This document shows positions 8,960 to 18,903 of a stretch of DNA of 64,000 bases, in pieces. The DNA comes from Paenilisteria rustica (GTDB lineage Bacteria; Bacillota; Bacilli; Lactobacillales; Listeriaceae). Position numbers and translations under genes: made by a program. Location: contig NZ_JABJVM010000014.1 of NCBI RefSeq assembly GCF_013820765.1, positions 1 to 64,000 of the forward strand, given 5' to 3'. Below the pieces are notes generated by a model. It was not told the origin of the DNA. It saw nothing but the letters and a program-made list of their open reading frames with translations, and did no database searches. The stretch's first letter is position 1. Each line of letters begins with the position of its first letter.

Positions 8960-10158
8960 ATCTCTATCTCCTCTCCTTTATTTTTGCCTGTTTTGCCGCT
9001 GGGGATTTTGATGAGGCATTCGGTTAAGTGTAAATTGCCAAGCGCGCTCGACATGTCGCTGCCAACGGGAACCGCGGTTAATTCGCCGGCTTCGTATAAT
9101 AATTGCCCGCGTAAAAAGCGATCGTAAGCGTTGTTTTTCGAATAATCCGCGCCCATTTTAGCTTTTTGAAAAGTGAATTGGGTTTCGATGTCACCGCTCA
9201 TTTTGGCGAGTACTGGCGCGATGAGTAGGTGAAATGCTGTGAAACAGGCGCCGGGATTGCCGGACAAAGCTGCGACTAGCGTGTTTTCGTAGCGCATCGC
9301 TGTCGTGACGCTGCCGGGCCGCATTTGGATTTTGTTGTAGAGCAGTTCGGCGTCCTCTTTTGCGATAATCGCCATGAAATCGAAGTCCCCGACGGAAACT
9401 CCGCCTGTTGTGAGAATGAGATCGGCTTTTTTCGCGAGATCAGTGAGTCGATTTTTCGTCAAGGCTAGGTCGTCCTCGATTTGCTCGACTGCAATGACTT
9501 CCGCTCCTGCATCTGCCGCGAGCGCCGCCAACATCAGATGGTTACTGTTGAAAATTTTCCCGTCTGGTAGGGGTTCGCCGGGTTGGACAAGCTCGGAACC
9601 AGTGGATAAAATCGCCACGCGCGGCCTGCGGAAAACGGTCACGGTCGGTATGCCGAATGCTGCGAGTAAGCTGATGGAGCCGGGATTCAGATGGTGATGC
9701 GCTTGCAGTAATGGCGCGCCTGCCTCGAATTCTTCGCCGCGCTCTGTGATGTTTGTATTTTTATGCGTGTTGATGAGTGTGATTGTCGCCGCGTCGCCGG
9801 TTTCGCGTGACTGCTCCAACATGATGATTTTGCCGGCGTTTTCTGGAACTTTGGCGCCGGTCATGATGCGCACGGTCTCGTTTTCCTGCAAATCGTGATT
9901 GTACGCGGCGCCACAAGGAACGTCCGCCACGACTTGAAAGGTTCGCGGGTAATTTGAATCGTCCTCCGCGCGAATCGCAAAACCGTCGTAGCCTGAACGC
10001 CTGAAATACGGCATCGCCATCGTCGCGGTGACTTCTTCTGCCAAGATTCGACCATTCGCGTCTGCGGTTTGAATCTGCTCTGCGCCAAGCATGACCGCGT
10101 TATCTAACAATCTTTTCTGGGCCTCTTCCACCCGAATCGCCACTCGTTTATCCAACAT
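8938..10158 (-). CDS. moeA: Molybdopterin molybdenumtransferase MoeA
   Basis: 406 residues. It inserts molybdate into adenylylated molybdopterin. The MoeA N-terminal region (EEVTATMAMPYFRRSGYDGFA), the MoCF-binding fold with LTTGGVSVGDFDF and LSGNPGACF, and a C-terminal domain IV are all present. The start is the ATG at 10158 after AGAAGGAAG; an upstream in-frame TTG (10182) has no site. It lies 88 bases after modA, with a CRE-like sequence in the gap. The partner adenylyltransferase (MogA/MoaB type) is not in this window. Confidence 0.96.
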   Translation of the reverse strand: MLDKRVAIRVEEAQKRLLDNAVMLGAEQIQTADANGRILAEEVTATMAMPYFRRSGYDGFAIRAEDDSNYPRTFQVVADVPCGAAYNHDLQENETVRIMTGAKVPENAGKIIMLEQSRETGDAATITLINTHKNTNITERGEEFEAGAPLLQAHHHLNPGSISLLAAFGIPTVTVFRRPRVAILSTGSELVQPGEPLPDGKIFNSNHLMLAALAADAGAEVIAVEQIEDDLALTKNRLTDLAKKADLILTTGGVSVGDFDFMAIIAKEDAELLYNKIQMRPGSVTTAMRYENTLVAALSGNPGACFTAFHLLIAPVLAKMSGDIETQFTFQKAKMGADYSKNNAYDRFLRGQLLYEAGELTAVPVGSDMSSALGNLHLTECLIKIPSGKTGKNKGEEIEIWRLSSK

Positions 10159-10227
10159 GCCAAACACTTCCTTCTCCCACAAATTTCAGCTAGTTCCACT
10201 ATACATCAAGCGCTGTAAAAATAACAG

Positions 10228-10241
10228 TGTAAGCGCTCACT
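10228..10241. promoter_or_regulatory. CRE-like catabolite site between modA and moeA
   Basis: TGTAAGCGCTCACT fits the Gram-positive CcpA operator consensus (TGNAANCGNWNNCW). A second AAGCGCT lies at 10208-10214, making a short inverted repeat. Its position inside the operon, upstream of moeA, would suit catabolite control of cofactor synthesis or an internal promoter. Sequence match only. Confidence 0.35.
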
Positions 10242-10246
10242 TCTCG

Positions 10247-11005
10247 TTAGTTCGCTGCTCCAAATCCATACTTTTTCAAAATTTTCTGCGCTTGCGTTCC
10301 TTCCATATAATCCATAAATTTCGACGCCTCATCAGCCACGTCAGAATCTTTCACTGTCGCCACGTAATATCCAATTGGGCTGTGCGACGCGTTGCTCATT
10401 TTATAAGCCGTCTGCACCTTTTTGGAAATCATCGCATCGGTTTGATATACAAAACCAATATCCGCGTTGCCAGATTCAACGTACGCCAACACTTGACGCA
10501 CATCACTCGCCTTCACCAAACGCGATTCCACGCCCGACATCAACTGCTCTTTCGTCAAAAATTCCGCTGCATATTTTCCGGCTGGTACAGAAGCAGGATC
10601 GCCAATCGCAATCACACGCGCCTTCGCAAGTTCTGTTTTAATATCGCCGGTTGGAACACTTTTTTTCGGCATCACAGCAACCAATGTATTTGAAGCAATT
10701 TCCTGTTTTTCGCTAATTAATTTCTTTTTCAACAATGTATCCGCATCCGCCGCGCTTGCGAGTACCACACCATCAATCGGTGCACCGTTCTCCACACGCT
10801 CCCGAACTTGCCCAGATCCAGCAAAATCAAATTCTAATTTTATGTTATCATGTTCTTTTTCATACAGCGGCTTGACGTCATCCATCACATCTTTCAAACT
10901 CGCCGCCACAGAAATATGTATCGTTTGCGGTTCCGGCGTGCCGCATCCAGCCAAAACTAGACATAACACCGCTAAAACCAAACTGCTTTTTATCCACATT
11001 TTCAT
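10247..11005 (-). CDS. modA: Molybdate ABC transporter substrate-binding lipoprotein ModA
   Basis: 252 residues. A lipoprotein signal (LVLAGC, Cys21) anchors it outside the membrane, where it binds molybdate or tungstate. VAASLKDVMDDV, FAGSGQVRERVENGAP and GNADIGFVYQTDA are the family's ligand-binding stretches. It heads the cofactor operon on the minus strand, while its presumed permease and ATPase (modB, modC) are on the plus strand 8 kb away, beyond the nar genes. Such a split is unusual, since modABC are normally contiguous. Confidence 0.95.
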   Translation of the reverse strand: MKMWIKSSLVLAVLCLVLAGCGTPEPQTIHISVAASLKDVMDDVKPLYEKEHDNIKLEFDFAGSGQVRERVENGAPIDGVVLASAADADTLLKKKLISEKQEIASNTLVAVMPKKSVPTGDIKTELAKARVIAIGDPASVPAGKYAAEFLTKEQLMSGVESRLVKASDVRQVLAYVESGNADIGFVYQTDAMISKKVQTAYKMSNASHSPIGYYVATVKDSDVADEASKFMDYMEGTQAQKILKKYGFGAAN

Positions 11006-11058
11006 CTACGTTTCCCCCTATTCCAGTCTACCCCTATTGTACGGAATTTCCTAAAAAA

Positions 11059-11085
11059 AAGACAGCGAAATAGTTCCACTGTCTT
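11059..11085 (-). terminator. narK/nar operon terminator
   Basis: AGACAG and CTGTCT form a stem with a 13-17 base loop. On the minus strand it runs into TTTTTTTT (complement of 11053-11060). It separates narK from modA. Confidence 0.75.
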
Positions 11086-11096
11086 CCTTTTTAAGA

Positions 11097-12272
11097 TCAG
11101 GTCGTTACGGTTGGTTTGCGCAAATAAACAGCCCAGACTGTCACAAGACAAACGAGTGCAAACACGCCAAGCAAGACAAATCCAAGCGTATAAGAACCTG
11201 TATTTTGTTTAATAATACCGAGTAAAAGCGGTGGGAAAAATCCACCTAGTCCACCAGCTGCACCAACGAATCCCGTCACTGCACCTGTATTTCCTTTTGA
11301 AACCATCGGCACCATTTTGAAAATAATCCCGTTACCAAGCCCAACAATCAGCGCGGTAATAAAGATAAGTGTCGTGAAAATGCCGTACTGCGTCAGTGAG
11401 AACGCAATCAGGAACGCGGCCACGGCAACGAGTGCAAAACCGGTTGTCAGCAATTTCGTTGGATTGAATTTATCCGCCAAAATCCCACCGACAGGACGCA
11501 TGAATGTCGCTGTTGCAGCAAATCCAGCAGAGAATAGCCCCGCGTTAACTGCCCCAATCGAGAATTGGTCACCCATAAACGCTGGCAAATAATTGCTAAG
11601 CGCTACGAAAGAACCGAATGTGAGGAAATAAAACAGCGATAAGTACCACGTATTTTTATCCTTCACAACCGATAGCGACTGCTTCAACGTTTTCTTTTCC
11701 GTCGAGAGCTTCATTTCCTTCGCGAAAATAGCAAAGATAGCGACAATAATCACAATCGCAATCATCAAGGAATAGTAAATCCAATCGAATCCCCAGTTTG
11801 CATTTATACGCGGAATAATAAGACCAGAAAGCGCATTACCAATGTTACCCATCCCCGCAATACCAAGAATTAAGCCTTGTTTTTCAGCTGGGAAAAAGGT
11901 CGAAACGTAAGAAATCGCGATGGCAAAAGTTGTCCCTGCCATACCGATGAAAAACGCGCAAAGCATCAAGTATAAATAAGTGCTCGCGAAAGGTATCAAA
12001 ACGAGCGGAATTAGCGTGAAAAGCATCGTGATAATGTATATTTTCTTCCCGCCGTACCGATCACTTAAAATCCCCATTGGAATCCGCATGATAGAGCCTA
12101 GAAGTACGGGTGTTGCAATAAGTAAGCTTTTTTGTGAAGCAGATAAACCAAATTCCGCGGCAATCTGATTGGAAACTGGGGATAAAGAAGCCCAGACCAT
12201 GAATGAAATCGCCATCGCAACTGTAGCAATGGTGAGCGCGATATACGCGTCTTTTTTTGATGTTTGTTGCAT
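11097..12272 (-). CDS. narK: Nitrate/nitrite transporter NarK (MFS)
   Basis: 391 residues, about 12 transmembrane helices, major facilitator superfamily. GSIMRIPMGILSDRYGGKK between helices 2 and 3 and the glycine-rich AGMGNIGNALSG and GAAGGLGGFFPP stretches are characteristic of the nitrate/nitrite porter group. It should import nitrate and/or export nitrite for the membrane nitrate reductase encoded directly upstream. RBS GGGAG precedes the ATG. No nitrite reductase genes are in the window, so nitrite export is a likely need here (inference). Confidence 0.93.
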   Translation of the reverse strand: MQQTSKKDAYIALTIATVAMAISFMVWASLSPVSNQIAAEFGLSASQKSLLIATPVLLGSIMRIPMGILSDRYGGKKIYIITMLFTLIPLVLIPFASTYLYLMLCAFFIGMAGTTFAIAISYVSTFFPAEKQGLILGIAGMGNIGNALSGLIIPRINANWGFDWIYYSLMIAIVIIVAIFAIFAKEMKLSTEKKTLKQSLSVVKDKNTWYLSLFYFLTFGSFVALSNYLPAFMGDQFSIGAVNAGLFSAGFAATATFMRPVGGILADKFNPTKLLTTGFALVAVAAFLIAFSLTQYGIFTTLIFITALIVGLGNGIIFKMVPMVSKGNTGAVTGFVGAAGGLGGFFPPLLLGIIKQNTGSYTLGFVLLGVFALVCLVTVWAVYLRKPTVTT

Positions 12273-12324
12273 TGTTTATTTCTCCCTTCTTATGTTGAAA
12301 ATCTTATAAGGTGTCTTGTCTGGT

Positions 12325-12348
12325 GTCGTTGGATTTATATCCAACGAC
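12325..12348. other. Perfect intergenic hairpin between narI and narK
   Basis: GTCGTTGGAT-TTAT-ATCCAACGAC is a perfect 10-bp stem with a 4-base loop in the 87-base gap. It has no U tract on the minus strand, so it is not a standard terminator. It may stabilise or process the mRNA or lower narK expression relative to narGHJI. Confidence 0.5.
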
Positions 12349-12359
12349 CTTCCACCCTT

Positions 12360-13028
12360 TTAACGTCGATAAATAATATAACTCCTCTTCAAATACGTCA
12401 GCGGCACGCTCCATGCATGCACCAGTCGTGTGTACGGGAACAGCGCGAAAATGATGAAGGCGCATATGATATGCAGTTGGAAAAATACCGGTACAGTCGC
12501 CATCAAGCTCGCGTCTGGTTGGAATATGAACAGCTGTCTGAACCAAATCGAAATTGTTTCGCGGTAATCAAAACCTGGATTCGCTGGGTTTGCAAACAGC
12601 GTACTTGCCATTCCTAGAAACAGCGTGACCAGCAGCGCCAAATTTACGATAATATCCATAATCGAACTCGTCATCCGCACGCGATCATTTGACAGGCGTC
12701 GGAACGTCAGTAAAAACATCCCTGCAAACGCCATAATCCCGAACACGCTACCAATTCCAACGGCTACAATATGATACATATGCTCGCTAATTCCAATCGA
12801 AGTCGTCCAAGTTTTCGGAATGACTAGGCCGATGAAATGCCCGCCAACTACGAAAATAATCCCGATATGAAACAAAATACTCCCAACCATCAACTGCTTC
12901 TTCTCAATCATTTCCGAAGACTTCGAGGTCACCGTAAAATGGTCATACCGATAGCGGAAAATATGGCCAAACACAAAGCTCGCCAAAACAAGATAGGGCA
13001 AAACAACCCATAAAAAATTATTCCACAT
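12360..13028 (-). CDS. narI: Respiratory nitrate reductase gamma subunit NarI
   Basis: 222 residues, five predicted membrane helices. This di-heme cytochrome b takes electrons from menaquinol and passes them to NarH. Candidate heme-ligand histidines sit in the conserved membrane segments LFHIGIIFVVGGHFIG and QLHIICAF/RLVHAWSVP. It starts within the end of narJ (11-base overlap) behind GGAGAGGAG, so translation is coupled. Length is normal. Confidence 0.95.
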   Translation of the reverse strand: MWNNFLWVVLPYLVLASFVFGHIFRYRYDHFTVTSKSSEMIEKKQLMVGSILFHIGIIFVVGGHFIGLVIPKTWTTSIGISEHMYHIVAVGIGSVFGIMAFAGMFLLTFRRLSNDRVRMTSSIMDIIVNLALLVTLFLGMASTLFANPANPGFDYRETISIWFRQLFIFQPDASLMATVPVFFQLHIICAFIIFALFPYTRLVHAWSVPLTYLKRSYIIYRR

Positions 13029-13593
13029 GCTGCTTCTCCTCTCCCTGTTTCACGCAAACGCGCAACTCATTCCGCATCGCCTCAATCACAAAACGATATG
13101 GATTCCCAGCCTCTTCAAGCGCCTGAAGCAAGTGATACGAGCCATCTTCAATCACACCAATCAAAAGCTCGATGCTATCCCCCGAACGCTCGTCCATGTA
13201 CCAGTCACCCGCATCAATAAACTCAAGCATCAGCGGCAAATAATCCGTCAACTCCGCATCATCCGGCAACAAACCGAACATCTCATACAAAACTTTCAAC
13301 TTTGCCAGCATCTGCCCACGTTCCCGCGCATCTTCAAACTTATAAAACGTCATGTAAAGCGTCGTCTTTTTATTAAAATCAAACGTGTCCACATAAGTTT
13401 CCGTAATTTCACCGAACGTCAGCGCAGAAATCTCCTCCCAAAACGCCGTGATTAATTCCAGCGTTTTAGGATTCGTAAATGTTTCTTCAAGCAAAAACCG
13501 ATCATTCATAAAGCGTTTTTCAGGATACGATAGCACTGCCGAAATAGCGCCAAAAACAGCACGTTTCTCGTCTAGCAAGGCATAATTAATCAC
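13018..13593 (-). CDS. narJ: Nitrate reductase molybdenum cofactor assembly chaperone NarJ
   Basis: 191 residues, soluble all-helical chaperone of the TorD/NarJ type; it keeps apo-NarG competent for cofactor and FeS insertion and membrane attachment. YPEKRF and LPDDAELTDYLPLMLEF are typical, the latter close to the NarJ core motif. The GTG at 13593 is preferred because GGGGGGA lies six bases upstream and it overlaps the narH stop by 8 bases; an ATG at 13623 with GCAGGA is the alternative. Confidence 0.9.
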   Translation of the reverse strand: MINYALLDEKRAVFGAISAVLSYPEKRFMNDRFLLEETFTNPKTLELITAFWEEISALTFGEITETYVDTFDFNKKTTLYMTFYKFEDARERGQMLAKLKVLYEMFGLLPDDAELTDYLPLMLEFIDAGDWYMDERSGDSIELLIGVIEDGSYHLLQALEEAGNPYRFVIEAMRNELRVCVKQGEEKQHVE

Positions 13594-15181
13594 GCCAAAT
13601 CCCCCCATAAAAACTTTCTTCATACATGTCCTGCGTTGATTTCGAAGGCTGCTGGGTACTATTTCCCATCGGCATCGGCGTATTCGTCACATCTGGCTTA
13701 TTAATCTGATCCGCCAAACTACAACCGCCACAAACATCCTCAGAAAAACCAGATGAACCTTGCGCTCTATACGTATCAATGTAATCCTCTTTATGACTCG
13801 CCGGAATCACAAAACGATCCTCATATTTCGCAATCGCAAGCAGACGATACATCTTCTTCACTTCCCGCTCCGTCATCCCGATTCGTTCCAATTTTGTCGT
13901 ATCGAAATCTTTACCAGAACTCACCGCGCGCATATACGTCCGCATCATCGCCATTTTTTGTAGCGACGTTTTTATAACATCCGTATTTCCCGCCGTCAGC
14001 AAACTTGCCAAATAATCAACAGGAATCCGCATTTCATCAATCGCTGGGAAAATCATATCCGGATTATTAATCGAATCTTTTCCTTCAAAATAGTTCATGA
14101 TTGGCGAAAGTGGTGGCACGTACCAAACCATTGGCATTGTGCGGTATTCTGGATGCAATGGGAACGCAATCTTGTATTCCTTCGCCATTTTGTAAACTGG
14201 TGAATTCTGCGCTGCCTTAATCCAATCTTCTTTAATACCATCTTTACGCGCCTGCTCAATCACGGCCGGGTCATGTGGGTCTAAAAATAGCTCTAATTGC
14301 TTTTCATACAACTCTTTTTCGTCCTCCACAGAAGCCGCTTCTTTCACGCCGTCCGCATCATAAAGCATTACGCCAAGATAGCGAATCCGACCTGTACACG
14401 TTTCCGAGCAAACCGTTGGCAAACCTGCCTCGATACGTGGGAAACAGAACGTACATTTCTCCGCCTTATTCGTTTTCCAGTTGAAGTACACTTTTTTGTA
14501 CGGGCAACCAGTCATGCAATAACGCCATCCGCGACACGCTTCTTGATCGACAAGCACAATCCCGTCCTCATCGCGTTTATACATCGCACCACTTGGACAC
14601 GACGCCACGCAGGAAGGATTCAAGCAATGTTCACACAAACGAGGCAAATACATCATAAACGCTGTCTCAAAATTCGTTTTTATCTCCGTTTCGATGTTTT
14701 TCATGTTCGGATCAAGTGGCATCGTTGTTGGTGCTCCCGCCAAATCATCTTCCCAGTTTGGTCCCCATTCGATTTCCATGTTTTTACCTGTAATCACGGA
14801 TTTCGGACGCGCCACCGGTTGATTTTTCTTCTCTTTCGGCGTGAAAAGCGTATCGTAATTGTACGTCCACGGCTCATAATAATCCTTCAATTCTGGCATA
14901 TCCGGATTGTAGAAAATTTTCCCAAGCATGACTTTGTTCCACTTCGAACCAGCCGCTAGTTCCAATTTCCCTTTTTTCAGTTTCCAGCCACCTTTGTAGC
15001 GTTCTTGGTCTTCCCATTGCTTTGGATAGCCAATACCAGGCTTCGTTTCGACATTGTTAAACCAGATATACTCAGCACCAGGGCGGTTTGTCCACGTATT
15101 TTTACACGTCACACTACACGTATGGCAGCCGATGCATTTGTCTAAATTCATTACCATTCCTACTTGCGCTTTAATCTTCAA
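13586..15181 (-). CDS. narH: Respiratory nitrate reductase beta subunit NarH
   Basis: 531 residues. This electron-transfer subunit has four FeS clusters. Cysteine groups are visible as CIGCHTCSVTCKNTW near the N-terminus, CEHCLNPSCVASCP, CRGWRYCMTGCPYKK (Trp replacing one Cys, as in the 3Fe-4S cluster of NarH) and CTFCFPR...CSETCTGR. It starts at a TTG (15181) with GAGGTG upstream and overlaps the narG stop by 11 bases. Part of narGHJI. Confidence 0.97.
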   Translation of the reverse strand: MKIKAQVGMVMNLDKCIGCHTCSVTCKNTWTNRPGAEYIWFNNVETKPGIGYPKQWEDQERYKGGWKLKKGKLELAAGSKWNKVMLGKIFYNPDMPELKDYYEPWTYNYDTLFTPKEKKNQPVARPKSVITGKNMEIEWGPNWEDDLAGAPTTMPLDPNMKNIETEIKTNFETAFMMYLPRLCEHCLNPSCVASCPSGAMYKRDEDGIVLVDQEACRGWRYCMTGCPYKKVYFNWKTNKAEKCTFCFPRIEAGLPTVCSETCTGRIRYLGVMLYDADGVKEAASVEDEKELYEKQLELFLDPHDPAVIEQARKDGIKEDWIKAAQNSPVYKMAKEYKIAFPLHPEYRTMPMVWYVPPLSPIMNYFEGKDSINNPDMIFPAIDEMRIPVDYLASLLTAGNTDVIKTSLQKMAMMRTYMRAVSSGKDFDTTKLERIGMTEREVKKMYRLLAIAKYEDRFVIPASHKEDYIDTYRAQGSSGFSEDVCGGCSLADQINKPDVTNTPMPMGNSTQQPSKSTQDMYEESFYGGIWRD

Positions 15182-18100
15182 GCCAATTCACCTCGTTCAG
15201 TTTCCGGACAGCAACATAGAGATCCCGCTGATTTCCAATTGGTCCATAATAGTTAAAACCGTAGCTAAGTTGTGCATATCCACCAACCATTTGCGTTGGT
15301 TTCACGTGGATTTTCGTCGGCGCATTGTGACTACCACCGCGTGTTCCTGTAATCGAAGTCCCGGGAACGTTGATGTGACGGTCTTGCGCGTGATACATGT
15401 ACATCGTTCCTTTTGGCATTCTGTGACTAACGACCGCACGAGCCGTTACTACGCCATTTCGGTTATAAACTTCGAGCCAGTCATTATCTTTAATTTTGCC
15501 AGCTTCCGCATCTTCATGGTTAATCCACACGTTCGGACCACCGCGGAAAAGCGTCAACATATGCTGATTATCTTGGTACATACTGTGAATATTCCACTTA
15601 CCATGCGGCGTCAAATAGCGCAACACAATCGTATCCGGCGTCTCCACAATTTCCTTATCACGAGGTGCAAAAACTTGCGGCGGCAATGTCGGCTTATACA
15701 CCGGCAAAGCTTCCCCGTATTGTAAAAACATCTCATGATCAATGTAAAAATGCTGGCGTCCAGTAAGCGTCCTGAACGGAACTAAATGCTCAATATTCGT
15801 CGTAAATGGCGAATAACGCTTGCCGTCCGTATTCGAGCCCGTAAACACAGGCGTCGGAATCACTTCACGCGGTTGCGCCGTAATGCTCTGGAACGTAATC
15901 CGCTCCGCCTCACGAGGCTTCGCTAAATGACTAAGCTCCATTCCCGTCGCGTCCTCCGCCACTTCCCAAGCTCGAACCGCAACCTTCCCGTTCGTCGCAC
16001 TAGAAATATGCAGAATCGCGTTCGCCGCTTGTCGTTCCGACTCCATAATCGGCATCCCGTTCTTAATCGTATCATCCTCATAAATCCCGTTGATACTCTT
16101 CATTTCTTCATACTCGCCACTCACCGAGAACTGCGTCCCATGCGCGCCGACCTTGCCTGTTCCAACGTTCGGACCAAGCGTCACAAACTTATCATAAATC
16201 TGCGTATAATCCCGCTCAACAAATTGGAATTGCGGCATCGTCTTGCCTGGAATCGCCTCAACCTCGCCTTTTTTCCAGTCCTTAATCTCACCATAAGGCT
16301 GCGAAATCTCCATTTGCGTATCATGATTCAGCGGCAACATAATCACGTCGCGCTGCACCTCGTGCAAGTGATCCTTCGCCATCTCAGAAAACGTCTGACT
16401 CAAATCCTTGAAAATATTCCAATCCGATTTCGACTCCCAAAGCGGACTTATCGCTGGGTTAAACGGATGCACAAAAGGATGCATATCCGTACTTGAAATA
16501 TCCGTTTTCTCATACCACGTCGCAGCAGGAAGCACCACATCCGAATAAATTGGCGTCGCCGTCATCCGGAAATCAAGCGTCACCATCAAATCCAATTTCC
16601 CTTCCGTTTCCTCGTCACGCCACACCATTTCCTCCGGCTTAAACTCATCATTTGGCGTCGACAACAAATTATTCGTCGTCCCAAACAAATGCTTCATAAA
16701 GTACTCCTGCCCTTTTCCACTAGAAGAAACCAGGTTCGAGCGCCATACAAAAAGACCACGCGGGAAATTCACAGGATTATCCGGATCTTCCACCGCAAAC
16801 TGCAATTTCTCCGACTTCAAATCATCGACAATACCCGACACGATTTCCGCATCCGATTTGTCCTTATTTTCCGCCGCGAACAGCAAACTATTCTTGTTAA
16901 ACTGCGGATACGAAGGCAACCAACCAAGTCGCGCCGCCAACACATTGTAATCCGCCGGGTGTTTATAGCTCGTTTTTTGCGCCAGTGGAGATTTCAAAGC
17001 ATCCGTGTCCATTTCCTCATAGCGCCACTGATCCGTTGCAAAATACCAGAAACTCGTCGCATTCTGCTGTCTCACCGCGCCCTGCCAATCCTTCGCAAAA
17101 GCAACCGTTTGCCAGCCCTCAATCGGACGACATTTTTCCTGACCAACGTAATGCGCCCAGCCTCCGCCGTTCACACCTTGTGATGCCGTCAAAATTACCA
17201 AGTTCAAAATCGAGCGGTAAATCGTGTCACTATTAAACCAGTGATTAATCCCAGCGCCCATAATAATCATCGAACGACCACCAGTATCAATCGCGTTCTG
17301 CGCAAACTCACGCGCGATCTGCGTCACGATATCCGCCTTCACACCCGTAATCGGTTCTTGCCAAGCCGGCGTATACAGACTCTCTGCATCATCCAAACCA
17401 CGAGCAGCCAACGTATCCCCGTCATGCCGCGCCACACCATACTGGCTCAACATCACATCATAGACCGTTGCCACTAAGCGCTTCGAACCATCAGCAAGTG
17501 TAATTTCCCGAACTGGCAATTCCCGTTCAAAAATTCCATTTCCCGTATTATCAAAATAAGGAAACGCAACCGTATCAATCCGATCCAAGCCAACCGTCAT
17601 CGCAGGCGCAATCACAGAACCATCCTCGCGTTCAAGCGACAGATTCCACTTCACGCCCTCTTCCCAACGCTGACCCATCGTCCCATTTGGAACCACAATC
17701 TCGCCCGTCGTCTCATCAATCAAACACGTTTTCCAATCCGCGTGCGCTAACTTTTCAAGCCCCGCATGCAAATCATCCTCACGCAAGAAACGGCCCGGCG
17801 TCAAGCCCTTATCCGTCTCGTCAAGCAACAGCAAAAACGGCAAATCCGTAAACTGTTTCGCGTAATCAATAAACTGCGATTCCGCGCGCTCCACATAAAA
17901 CTCCTTCAAAATAACATGCGTCATCGCTTGCGCAAGTGCAGCATCCGTCCCAGGATTCGGCGCCAACCAGTTATCCGCAAACTTCACGTTCTCCGCATAA
18001 TCCGGCGCAACCGCTACAACTTTTGTCCCCTTATAACGAACCTCCGTCATAAAATGCGCATCCGGCGTCCGAGTCAGCGGCACGTTCGAGCCCCACATCA

Positions 18101-18842
18101 TAATGTAACCCGCATTATACCAGTCACTCGACTCCGGCACGTCCGTCTGCTCACCCCAAATTTGCGGAGAAGCCGGCGGTAAATCCGCATACCAATCATA
18201 AAAACTCAGCATTTCACCACCGAGCAGCGTCAAAAACCGCGACCCAGCCGCATAACTAATCATCGACATCGCTGGAATCGGGGTAAAGCCTGCCAAGCGA
18301 TCCGGTCCATATTTCTTAATCGTATAGATCAGCATCGCCGCGACCATATAATACGCTTCCTGCCACGACACCCGAATTTGTCCACCCTTACCACGCGCAC
18401 TCTTATAGCTCTCCGCCTTCTCAGGATCTTCCACGATACTCGCCCAAGCCTTAATCGGATCACCATACTGCTTCAACGCATTTTGCCATAGACGCCACAA
18501 TTTCCCGCGCACATACGGATATTTCACACGCAGAGGACTATACTCATACCACGAAAAACTCGCACCACGCGGACAGCCACGAGGTTCAAATTCCGGCATA
18601 TCCGGCCCACAACTTGGGTAATCCGTCGCCTGATTTTCCCACGTAATAATCCCGTTTTTCACGAAAACCTGCCAACTACATGAACCCGTACAATTGACAC
18701 CATGCGTCGTGCGAACCACTTTATCATGACTCCAGCGATCCCGATACATCTTCTCCCAAGCACGACTTTTCTCCTCCATCACCGTCCAGTTTCCATTAAA
18801 TTTCTCCGTCCGTTTAAAGAACCGCAAACCTTTTTTCCTCAC
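15171..18842 (-). CDS. narG: Respiratory nitrate reductase alpha subunit NarG
   Basis: 1223 residues, the catalytic subunit holding the bis-MGD molybdenum cofactor and the FS0 4Fe-4S cluster; it reduces nitrate to nitrite on the cytoplasmic side. The FS0 ligands lie in HGVNCTGSCSW plus a downstream Cys (PRGCPRG). GSNVPLTRTPDAHF contains the expected Asp ligand to Mo. The N-terminal FFKRTEKFNGNW resembles staphylococcal NarG more than Bacillus NarG. I place the start at the GTG at 18842 because GAGGTGG lies just upstream and a -10 hexamer overlaps the alternative start at 18875. No twin-arginine export signal, as expected for a cytoplasmic-facing Nar. Confidence 0.97.
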   Translation of the reverse strand: MRKKGLRFFKRTEKFNGNWTVMEEKSRAWEKMYRDRWSHDKVVRTTHGVNCTGSCSWQVFVKNGIITWENQATDYPSCGPDMPEFEPRGCPRGASFSWYEYSPLRVKYPYVRGKLWRLWQNALKQYGDPIKAWASIVEDPEKAESYKSARGKGGQIRVSWQEAYYMVAAMLIYTIKKYGPDRLAGFTPIPAMSMISYAAGSRFLTLLGGEMLSFYDWYADLPPASPQIWGEQTDVPESSDWYNAGYIMMWGSNVPLTRTPDAHFMTEVRYKGTKVVAVAPDYAENVKFADNWLAPNPGTDAALAQAMTHVILKEFYVERAESQFIDYAKQFTDLPFLLLLDETDKGLTPGRFLREDDLHAGLEKLAHADWKTCLIDETTGEIVVPNGTMGQRWEEGVKWNLSLEREDGSVIAPAMTVGLDRIDTVAFPYFDNTGNGIFERELPVREITLADGSKRLVATVYDVMLSQYGVARHDGDTLAARGLDDAESLYTPAWQEPITGVKADIVTQIAREFAQNAIDTGGRSMIIMGAGINHWFNSDTIYRSILNLVILTASQGVNGGGWAHYVGQEKCRPIEGWQTVAFAKDWQGAVRQQNATSFWYFATDQWRYEEMDTDALKSPLAQKTSYKHPADYNVLAARLGWLPSYPQFNKNSLLFAAENKDKSDAEIVSGIVDDLKSEKLQFAVEDPDNPVNFPRGLFVWRSNLVSSSGKGQEYFMKHLFGTTNNLLSTPNDEFKPEEMVWRDEETEGKLDLMVTLDFRMTATPIYSDVVLPAATWYEKTDISSTDMHPFVHPFNPAISPLWESKSDWNIFKDLSQTFSEMAKDHLHEVQRDVIMLPLNHDTQMEISQPYGEIKDWKKGEVEAIPGKTMPQFQFVERDYTQIYDKFVTLGPNVGTGKVGAHGTQFSVSGEYEEMKSINGIYEDDTIKNGMPIMESERQAANAILHISSATNGKVAVRAWEVAEDATGMELSHLAKPREAERITFQSITAQPREVIPTPVFTGSNTDGKRYSPFTTNIEHLVPFRTLTGRQHFYIDHEMFLQYGEALPVYKPTLPPQVFAPRDKEIVETPDTIVLRYLTPHGKWNIHSMYQDNQHMLTLFRGGPNVWINHEDAEAGKIKDNDWLEVYNRNGVVTARAVVSHRMPKGTMYMYHAQDRHINVPGTSITGTRGGSHNAPTKIHVKPTQMVGGYAQLSYGFNYYGPIGNQRDLYVAVRKLNEVNWLED

Positions 18843-18864
18843 TATGTACCACCTCATTTTTGTT

Positions 18865-18892
18865 ATTATATTCACAAAGAAAAACAGTAAAA
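18865..18892 (-). promoter_or_regulatory. Predicted narG promoter
   Basis: On the minus strand TTTTAC (18887-18892), 16 bases, then TATAAT (18865-18870). This would give a leader of about 15 bases carrying the GAGGTGG site. The poor -35 suggests activator dependence. Confidence 0.5.
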
Positions 18893-18903
18893 TTCCTATC
18901 TAA

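Noticed and set aside
13027-17477. Long plus-strand frames opposite narJHG (up to 223 codons)
   Set aside because: Arginine/histidine-rich translations typical of the antisense of a GC-richer gene; the minus-strand genes are unmistakable.
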